From NCBI GenBank assembly GCA_022711695.1, contig JAKLEJ010000011.1, forward strand, positions 1-19,461: a stretch of 19,461 nt of DNA, given 5' to 3'. Position numbers and translations under genes: made by a program. Positions 14,442 through 19,461 of the stretch are shown here, piece by piece. A model generated the notes under the pieces. That model was not told the origin of the DNA. It was given only the letters and a program-made list of their open reading frames with translations, and did no database searches. The stretch's first letter is position 1. The number at the start of each line of letters is the position of its first letter. Source of the DNA: Verrucomicrobiota bacterium (lineage in GTDB: Bacteria; Verrucomicrobiota; Verrucomicrobiia; Limisphaerales; JACRJZ01).

Positions 14442-16259
14442 ATGTTCGCGTTTCTGCGCAAGCTCTGGGTCAACGTGCGCCCCTACAAGCTGAGACTCTT
14501 TGTGGGGCTGGCCTGCGGCGTGCTCTCGGGAGTCAGCAACGCATTCCTGGTGGTGGCGGTGCGGGTGGTGGTCAACCTGGTCTTCGGAGAGCCGGGCCGG
14601 ATTTCCTTCGCCGACCAGGTGCGGCAGATGCCCGGTTTTCTGCGCGACGCGATCGAGAGGGTTTATCCGCTGCTTCCCGACCTTCAGACGCCCTCCTCGA
14701 AGGCCGGGCTGCTGGCGGCGGTGCTGAGCATCCCGGCGGCCATGTTCGTCCGTGTCCTCTTCAGCTACCTGAACGTCTATCTGACCACCTGGGCGGCGGT
14801 CCGCGCCGTGGCCGACCTGCGCACGCGCCTCTTCGATCATCTGCAGAATCTCTCGCTGAGCTTCTTCAACAAGGCGCGCACCGGCGAGCTCATCTCGCGC
14901 ATCACCAGCGACACCCAGATTCTCAGCCAGACCATCAGCCAGTCCTTGAACGCCCTCGTCAAGGACCCGATCACGGTGGTGGCGCTGCTGGCGCTGCTGC
15001 TCTCGCAGCAGCCCAAGCTCACCCTGGTGTCGATGCTGGCCATGCCGGTGTGCATCGCGCCCATCGCCATCTACGGCCGCAAAGTGCGCCGGTCCGTGAA
15101 GGCGATGCAGACGCACTCGGCCGACCTGGCCAGCCTCATGCACGAGTCCTTCACCGGCAACCGCATCATCAAGGCCTACAATCTCGAGGACACCGTTCTG
15201 GGCCAGTTCCGCGCCACCACCCTCGAGTTCGTGCGGCAGATGATGCGCACCATCCGCTCCTACGAGCTGCCCAGCCACATGATGGAGTTCCTCGGAGCCG
15301 TCGGCGTGGCCCTGGTCTTCCTCTACGTGGTCTTTCTGGGGACGCCGATGAGCGCGGGGGATTTCATTCAGTTCATCGGCAGCATCTTCCTGATGTACGC
15401 GCCGGTGAAGACCCTGAGCCGCGTCCACAACCAGCTCGAACAGGCCCGCGCCGCCAGCCAGCGCGTCTTCGAACTGCTGCAAACGCGCAGCGAAATCGCC
15501 GATCCGCCGCGCCCGCGCCCGCTGCGGGCGGCCGGGGCCGACATTGTCTTCGAAGAAATCGACTTCGACTACGGCGAAAAGCCGGTGCTGCGCGGGATCA
15601 ACCTGCGGGTTCAGCCGGGCCAGTTGGTGGCGCTGGTGGGCGCCAGCGGCTCCGGCAAGACCACCCTCACCAACCTGCTGCTGCGCTTCTACGATCCCAG
15701 GCGCGGGGCCGTGCGCATTGGCGGCGTGGACATCCGCGAGGCGGCCTTGAAGGACCTGCGCCAGCAGATCGCCCTCGTGGCCCAGGAGACCATTCTTTTC
15801 AACGACACCATCCGGGGCAACGTCTCCCTTGGCCGCCCCGGGGCCTCGACCGCGGAGATCGAGGCGGCCTGCCGCCATGCCAACGCGCACTCGTTCATTG
15901 CGGAAAAGCCCCAGGGCTACGACACGGTGGTGGGCGAGAAAGGCATGGCCCTCTCGGGCGGGCAACGCCAGCGGCTGGCAATCGCCCGCGCCATTCTCAA
16001 GGACGCGCCCATCCTCGTGCTCGACGAAGCCACCAGTTCGCTGGACACCGAGTCGGAGCGGCTGGTCCAGGCTGCCCTGGAAGACCTGATGAAAGGGCGC
16101 ACCACCATCTGCATCGCCCATCGTCTCTCCACCATCCAGCGGGCCGATCTGATTGCCGTGCTCGATCAGGGTCGCATCATCGAGACGGGAGTCCACTCGG
16201 AATTGATCCGGCGCGGCGGCGCCTACCAGAAACTCTACGACCTGCAGTTCCAGGCGTGA
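14442..16259 (+). CDS. msbA: Lipid A export ABC transporter MsbA-like (membrane and ATPase domains fused)
   Basis: This is a half-transporter that works as a homodimer in the inner membrane. MsbA flips core-lipid A to the periplasmic leaflet using ATP. The 605 residues fit. The membrane domain spans about 1-330, with about six hydrophobic helices and the coupling-region sequence LSLSFFNKARTGELISRITSD. The ATPase domain has Walker A GASGSGKT (400-407), the Q-loop at Q448, signature LSGGQRQRLA (504-513), Walker B ILVLDEATS with D528-E529, and the switch histidine H560. A roughly 35-residue segment between the first helices (FGEPGRISFADQVRQMPG onward) is longer than in E. coli MsbA. The symbol rests on the nearby waaA and lpxD plus overall similarity; other lipid or drug exporters share this architecture. 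It is divergent from rph. Confidence 0.85.
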   Translation: MFAFLRKLWVNVRPYKLRLFVGLACGVLSGVSNAFLVVAVRVVVNLVFGEPGRISFADQVRQMPGFLRDAIERVYPLLPDLQTPSSKAGLLAAVLSIPAAMFVRVLFSYLNVYLTTWAAVRAVADLRTRLFDHLQNLSLSFFNKARTGELISRITSDTQILSQTISQSLNALVKDPITVVALLALLLSQQPKLTLVSMLAMPVCIAPIAIYGRKVRRSVKAMQTHSADLASLMHESFTGNRIIKAYNLEDTVLGQFRATTLEFVRQMMRTIRSYELPSHMMEFLGAVGVALVFLYVVFLGTPMSAGDFIQFIGSIFLMYAPVKTLSRVHNQLEQARAASQRVFELLQTRSEIADPPRPRPLRAAGADIVFEEIDFDYGEKPVLRGINLRVQPGQLVALVGASGSGKTTLTNLLLRFYDPRRGAVRIGGVDIREAALKDLRQQIALVAQETILFNDTIRGNVSLGRPGASTAEIEAACRHANAHSFIAEKPQGYDTVVGEKGMALSGGQRQRLAIARAILKDAPILVLDEATSSLDTESERLVQAALEDLMKGRTTICIAHRLSTIQRADLIAVLDQGRIIETGVHSELIRRGGAYQKLYDLQFQA

Positions 16260-16355
16260 GGTCAGCCAGACTCAGGCGGCTCTCGCTCTGGCCTGCCCTG
16301 CCCACCCGCGTTGGAAACCGCGAACCAGGGCGGCCTTGCCAGTCGGAGCCTCAGC

Positions 16356-17750
16356 TCAATCCTCGGCTCGTTCGCCGCCAGGGGCCATCTTCACCAGCAG
16401 CGGATCGAAGCGCCCCAGCGCCTGGACGAGATCGGCCTGGGCAGCCATGACCCGATGGATGTCCTTATAGACCATGGGCGCCTCGTCCAGCCCGGCCGAG
16501 ATCAGGGTGACGCCGCGTTCCTTGAGGGTCCGCTTCATCTTTTCGGGGGAAAGGCTCTGGACCGCGGCCTTGCGGCTCATGACCCGGCCCGCCCCATGCG
16601 AGGCGGAGTGCAGCGAGTCGGGCTGGCCGCGGCCGCGCACCACGAAGCCGGGCGTGGCCATGGACCCCGGAATGATGCCGAGCGCGCCCTCGCCCGCCGG
16701 AGTCGCGCCCTTGCGATGCACGATCACCTCGCGCTCGACGCCGCCGATGAGATGCCGTTCGCGCCAGGCGAAATTGTGGTGGTTTTCCAGGTCCAGGAGC
16801 ACGACCGCTCCCAGGTGGCGGGCGATGTGAGCGTGGATGAGCGCATGGTTGGCGGCGGCGTAAGCGCCCATCAACTCCATGGCCGCCCAGTATTCCTGGC
16901 CCTCGGCGGTCTCGAGAGGCAGCCAGGCCAGGCGCTTCAGCTCCTTGTCCAGCCCCGGATGCCGCTCCAGGGCCAGGCGGCTGTAATGCTCGCACACCTC
17001 CGCGCCGGTTCCCCGGCTCCCGCTGTGGCTCAGCAACGCCAGGTATTCGCCCGGCGGCAGTGCCCCGATGGGCTCGGAAGCGCTGAACCGGCCGAACTCG
17101 ACAAAGTGGTTGCCGCTGCCGCTGGTACCCAACTGCGACCAGGCCTTGTCCTTGCGCTCGCGGGTCACCGGGCTCACCGACCAGTCCGCATCCATGACGG
17201 CATGCTGGCGCCGCTCCTGGAAGAAGGCCCCGACTCCGAAGCGCGTCTCAGCCTCGATGGCCCCGGCGAAACGCTCGCGCCGCCGCTCCAAATCCCGCAG
17301 CGGCAAGTCCAGCACCGTCATCTTCATGCGGCAGGCGATGTCCACACCCACCGCGTAGGGGATGACCGCGTTGTCCGTGGCGAGCACGCCGCCGATGGGC
17401 AGGCCGTAGCCCACGTGGGCGTCGGGCATAAGGGCCCCGGCCACCGACACGGGCAATTGGCAGGCGCGCCGGATCTGGGCCACCGCCTCCGCCTCGAGTC
17501 CCTCGCCCCATTGTCGGAAGGGCGCCGGTTCGGCGCGCGCGGGGGCGGGCGCCTGCGAAACCGCCCGGGCGAACGCGCCCCGAAGCGGATCTTCAAGATA
17601 GGCGGCCGGCGAGGCCAGCACCGCTTTCACCTCCGCTTCGATCCTCGATCGGTCCCCTCCCTTCAGGCAGTAGGCGCTGATGAAATCGACGGCGCGCCGA
17701 CGGGCTTCTCCCGCTGGCACACCCAGCCTGATCAGGTCGCTGCTGTTCAT
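16356..17750 (-). CDS. rtcB: RtcB-family RNA ligase
   Basis: RtcB joins RNA 2',3'-cyclic phosphate or 3'-phosphate ends to 5'-OH ends, using GTP and manganese in the cytoplasm. The 464-residue product has LMPDAHVGYGLPIGGVLATD at 107-126, VGVDIAC with metal ligands D137 and C140, GSGNHFVEF with H215, LSHSGSRGTG with H242, ENHHNFAW with H325, and IIPGSMATPGFVVRGRG near 359-375. SASHGAGRVMSR carries H385, which corresponds to the guanylated histidine, and DEAPMVYKDI follows at 422-431. The motif after the metal cysteine is CRM rather than the common CGV/CGM, which points to a divergent bacterial subfamily. The start is fixed by a GGAGG site 9 bases upstream. No archease, RtcA or RtcR gene is adjacent. 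It is convergent with msbA across 96 bases. Confidence 0.9.
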   Translation of the reverse strand: MNSSDLIRLGVPAGEARRRAVDFISAYCLKGGDRSRIEAEVKAVLASPAAYLEDPLRGAFARAVSQAPAPARAEPAPFRQWGEGLEAEAVAQIRRACQLPVSVAGALMPDAHVGYGLPIGGVLATDNAVIPYAVGVDIACRMKMTVLDLPLRDLERRRERFAGAIEAETRFGVGAFFQERRQHAVMDADWSVSPVTRERKDKAWSQLGTSGSGNHFVEFGRFSASEPIGALPPGEYLALLSHSGSRGTGAEVCEHYSRLALERHPGLDKELKRLAWLPLETAEGQEYWAAMELMGAYAAANHALIHAHIARHLGAVVLLDLENHHNFAWRERHLIGGVEREVIVHRKGATPAGEGALGIIPGSMATPGFVVRGRGQPDSLHSASHGAGRVMSRKAAVQSLSPEKMKRTLKERGVTLISAGLDEAPMVYKDIHRVMAAQADLVQALGRFDPLLVKMAPGGERAED

Positions 17751-17759
17751 ATATGATTG

Positions 17760-17764
17760 CCTCC
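17760..17764 (-). promoter_or_regulatory. Strong ribosome binding site for rtcB
   Basis: The minus strand reads GGAGG followed by nine bases and then the ATG at 17750. It is the clearest Shine-Dalgarno site in the window and decides the rtcB start. Most other genes here lack one. Confidence 0.75.
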
Positions 17765-17921
17765 GTTCCCGTGGGAGTATTCGCCGATGCGCCGGAAGGG
17801 CGCAACTCCCGAATGACTCGGCGGGACATCTCGCTGCGGCCAGACGGCGCCCATGGTGGAAGCGGCAGCGGCTTGGCGGGACGAGGCAGGCGCGGATGCG
17901 GTTCCTCCGGCGTCGCAGGGT

Positions 17922-18350
17922 TTAGTCCGGCAGGTCTTCCGCGACCGGAGGGTCCGAAACGAGAGGCTGCCCGCGCCCGTGCTGCGAGCAAGCGGGAGGT
18001 TGGGAAAGTCGGCCTGGGAGGTAAACGCCGCGGCTGGGGCAAACCGGCATGGATCTGCCGTGAAGGTAAGGCGCCAAATCCTGAGCAGTCGGGACATCCC
18101 CCGCGCGCTTGTGAGATTCCTCTTTCCATTGAGCTTTGGCGCTGGCGATCACGCGCAGATTCGTCCAGCAGACTTTGGCGCGCGCCTCGTTGCGCGACTT
18201 GGCCCAGACGGGAACCGCCACGCCGAGCAGCAGGCCGATGACCGCGAGCGTCAAGGTGATCTCCCCCAGGGTAAACGCATCCTTCCGAACCAGTTCCTGT
18301 CCAAGAAATGGCCGGTCCTGTCTCACTCTTGTGCAGCAATGCCAAGGCAT
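17922..18350 (-). CDS. Type IV pilin / type II secretion pseudopilin-like protein
   Basis: The 142-residue product has a 25-residue basic leader ending VRKDA, followed by FTLGEITLTLAVIGLLLGVA. This is a prepilin cleavage site (A25 before F26) with glutamate at +5 (E30) and one hydrophobic helix at about 31-50. After the helix, KSRNEARAKVCWTNLRVIASAK (51-72) and QWKEE (74-78) match the small verrucomicrobial pilin-like proteins, whose usual pattern is NACINNLRQIDGAKEQWALE followed by a CPxGGxY element. Here that element is VCPSRGVYLPG (103-113) with a second cysteine at 121. A prepilin peptidase should process it, and it would sit in the inner membrane or a pseudopilus. The last 20 or so residues look unrelated to the family ending, so the tail may be altered. 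No secretion genes are beside it. The ATG at 18350 is the first upstream start; a GTG eight codons in is possible. Confidence 0.65.
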   Translation of the reverse strand: MPWHCCTRVRQDRPFLGQELVRKDAFTLGEITLTLAVIGLLLGVAVPVWAKSRNEARAKVCWTNLRVIASAKAQWKEESHKRAGDVPTAQDLAPYLHGRSMPVCPSRGVYLPGRLSQPPACSQHGRGQPLVSDPPVAEDLPD

Positions 18351-18796
18351 ACCCCACCATTCGATCTTGCAACGCGCTTCTTCAGAGCGCAGGCGGAGAA
18401 AAAAGCATTATTCCTGCCACAGCCGGAGGCGATGTTTGTAAGCGCCTTTGCGCTCTCGCAAGGCAATTGCCGTCCATTTAAGCCCTTTGGAGGCCAATAG
18501 CCACAATCGCATGGGGTGCGCCTCTGTCGGAGCCCAACTAATGGTTGCGAGGCGGGCGCGAGACGGGCGCAACTCGGCCTGCGTGAAGATTTCTCTTTTC
18601 CTGAGCCAGAGCGGGATGGACAATGAATCGGAGCAGACATGAGAGAACGATGGTTTTTTCAAGAGCCGAGGCGCGCAGCCGGGCGGCCCGCAAGCGTCCT
18701 CGCGGATACGGCGAGCGGTCCGACCGTCCCGCAGGCGGAGGCGATTCCCAGAGCATGAACATGGCAACCGACGATGGGCGGGCTGGCGGAATTGAA
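18351..18796. other. Gene-free stretch between the pilin-like gene and the sugar transferase
   Basis: About 450 bases separate the divergent pilin-like and sugar transferase genes. Open frames exist on both strands, including one on the minus strand from 18833 to 18408, but their products are low-complexity Arg/Pro/Ser-rich sequence with no recognisable motif or conserved start. The part from about 18400 to 18660 is less GC-rich than its neighbours and includes a GGTTTTTTCAAGAG run near 18650. I see no tRNA, terminator or convincing promoter here. Confidence 0.5.
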
Positions 18797-18814
18797 CGAT
18801 GGCGCCCGCCATCG
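18797..18814. repeat. Perfect 8-base inverted repeat upstream of the sugar transferase
   Basis: CGATGGCG (18797-18804) and CGCCATCG (18807-18814) are exact reverse complements separated by CC, ending 17 bases before the ATG at 18832. It could be a dimeric repressor site or a leader hairpin. The distance leaves room for a ribosome site, but none is strong. Confidence 0.5.
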
Positions 18815-18831
18815 GGTCATAGCACTGAATC

Positions 18832-19461
18832 ATGTTAGGACGCAGCCGCCAACTTCGGACGCAGGTGAATATGGTGTTGGATGGGGCGCTCTGCTGCCTG
18901 GCGCTGTGGATCGCTCATTTCACCCGGTCGCAACTGATCCAGGACGCGTTCGACCCCATGCGGATCATCGAGCCGTTCAGCGAGTTTATCTGGCTGTGGT
19001 TCCTGGTGTTCCCCGGGGCGCCGCTGGTGCTGGATTCGCAGGGGTTTTACGATCTGCGGCCGCTGCCGCGATGGCGCGACGCGATGTGGATTCTGCTGCG
19101 AAGCTGCGCCCTGCTGACGGTGGGGTTCATCCTGGCGATGTTCCCGCTCAAGCTCAGCCTGGCGCGGTCGGTGATGGTGTTGTTTGGGGCGGCCAGCTTT
19201 GCCCTGCTGCTGCTGCGGGTCTGGATCATGCGGCGCATGGCGCGCCGGCGCCTGAACCGGCCCGAGTGGCGTCAGAGCTTCATCCTGGTGGGAGACGCGG
19301 CGGGCTTGAAACGGAGCCGGGAGGCCCTGCTGGCCGCGCGAGACGAAGGCATCGATCCCGTGGCCGAACTGAGCCTGGACGAGGCGCAGCCCGAGGTGCT
19401 GGAGAGACTGCTGCACCTGCATTCGGCCAATGGCGTGATCATCCACTCGCGCCACACCAAC
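18832..19461 (+). CDS. Polyprenyl-phosphate sugar transferase, N-terminal part (runs off the window)
   Basis: The frame is open from the ATG at 18832 to the last base, giving 210 residues. It starts MLGRSRQLRTQVNMVLDGAL and has four predicted membrane helices at about 14-33, 50-68, 85-103 and 113-131. A Rossmann-like segment beginning FILVGDAAG at 150-158 follows. This is the layout of the N-terminal half of WbaP/CpsE-type enzymes, which transfer a sugar-1-phosphate to undecaprenyl phosphate to start exopolysaccharide or O-antigen synthesis. The catalytic C-terminal bacterial sugar transferase domain would lie beyond the window, so the class assignment is an inference from the N-terminal part. 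An in-frame ATG at 18871 is an alternative but would remove the conserved RSRQLRTQ lead. Confidence 0.75.
   Translation, partial: MLGRSRQLRTQVNMVLDGALCCLALWIAHFTRSQLIQDAFDPMRIIEPFSEFIWLWFLVFPGAPLVLDSQGFYDLRPLPRWRDAMWILLRSCALLTVGFILAMFPLKLSLARSVMVLFGAASFALLLLRVWIMRRMARRRLNRPEWRQSFILVGDAAGLKRSREALLAARDEGIDPVAELSLDEAQPEVLERLLHLHSANGVIIHSRHTN

Noticed and set aside
13553..14473. Upstream extension of the histidine phosphatase frame across rph
   Set aside because: It is a shadow of RNase PH in another frame. MPDSQAG at 13552 is the first start after the rph stop.
18408..18833. A 141-codon open frame on the minus strand between the pilin-like gene and the sugar transferase
   Set aside because: No recognisable motif, an Arg/Ser/Cys-rich product, and no ribosome site. 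Treated as non-coding.

Overview
The window looks like chromosomal DNA from a Gram-negative, high-GC member of the Verrucomicrobiota, probably near the Pedosphaera/Limisphaerales group. This is an inference. It rests on an ECF-like sigma factor beside a zinc-ribbon/kinase/RDD protein, a large secreted fusion of a polysaccharide-lyase-4-like domain with a hydrazine-synthase-alpha-like region and c-type heme motifs, a pilin-like protein with an AFTL leader junction, and lipid A/Kdo genes. No tRNA, rRNA, CRISPR array or intact mobile element was seen.

Layout. 98-850 encodes a sigma factor. 946-2722 is a damaged kinase/RDD gene: the zinc ribbon runs straight into the activation-segment end of the kinase, so the catalytic half is gone, and a frameshift precedes the last membrane segment. 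2723-4175 is a patch of gene remnants: a partial copy of the small membrane-protein gene that is intact at 4172-4690, a secreted cytochrome-like gene cut at both ends with an in-frame stop, a collapsed REP-associated (Y1/HUH) transposase, and a Fis-type helix-turn-helix tail. 4172-4690 is an intact small membrane protein followed by a good intrinsic terminator. 4871-7957 encodes a 1028-residue exported protein with three CxxCH motifs.

From 8114 the window is mostly housekeeping and envelope genes. On the minus strand are a GNAT-like tail-anchored protein, lpxD and panD. waaA is on the plus strand, divergent from panD across a structured 233-base gap holding a convincing panD promoter. The minus-strand operon rph, histidine phosphatase and prmA faces waaA and has a coupled ATGA overlap between its last two genes. 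msbA is on the plus strand, divergent from rph. rtcB and a pilin-like gene are on the minus strand. The window ends inside the N-terminal membrane domain of a polyprenyl-phosphate sugar transferase.

How the genes work together. LpxD acylates the lipid A precursor, WaaA adds Kdo and MsbA flips the product across the inner membrane, so three steps of LPS core assembly lie within about 7.4 kb, interleaved with PanD (beta-alanine), PrmA (L11 methylation) and RNase PH (tRNA maturation). No complete new multi-gene system was found. The most unusual items are the kinase protein without its catalytic half, the triheme PL4/HZS-like exported protein, the remnant patch, and a GNAT-like protein that seems to lack the usual CoA loop and is anchored to the membrane by its tail.
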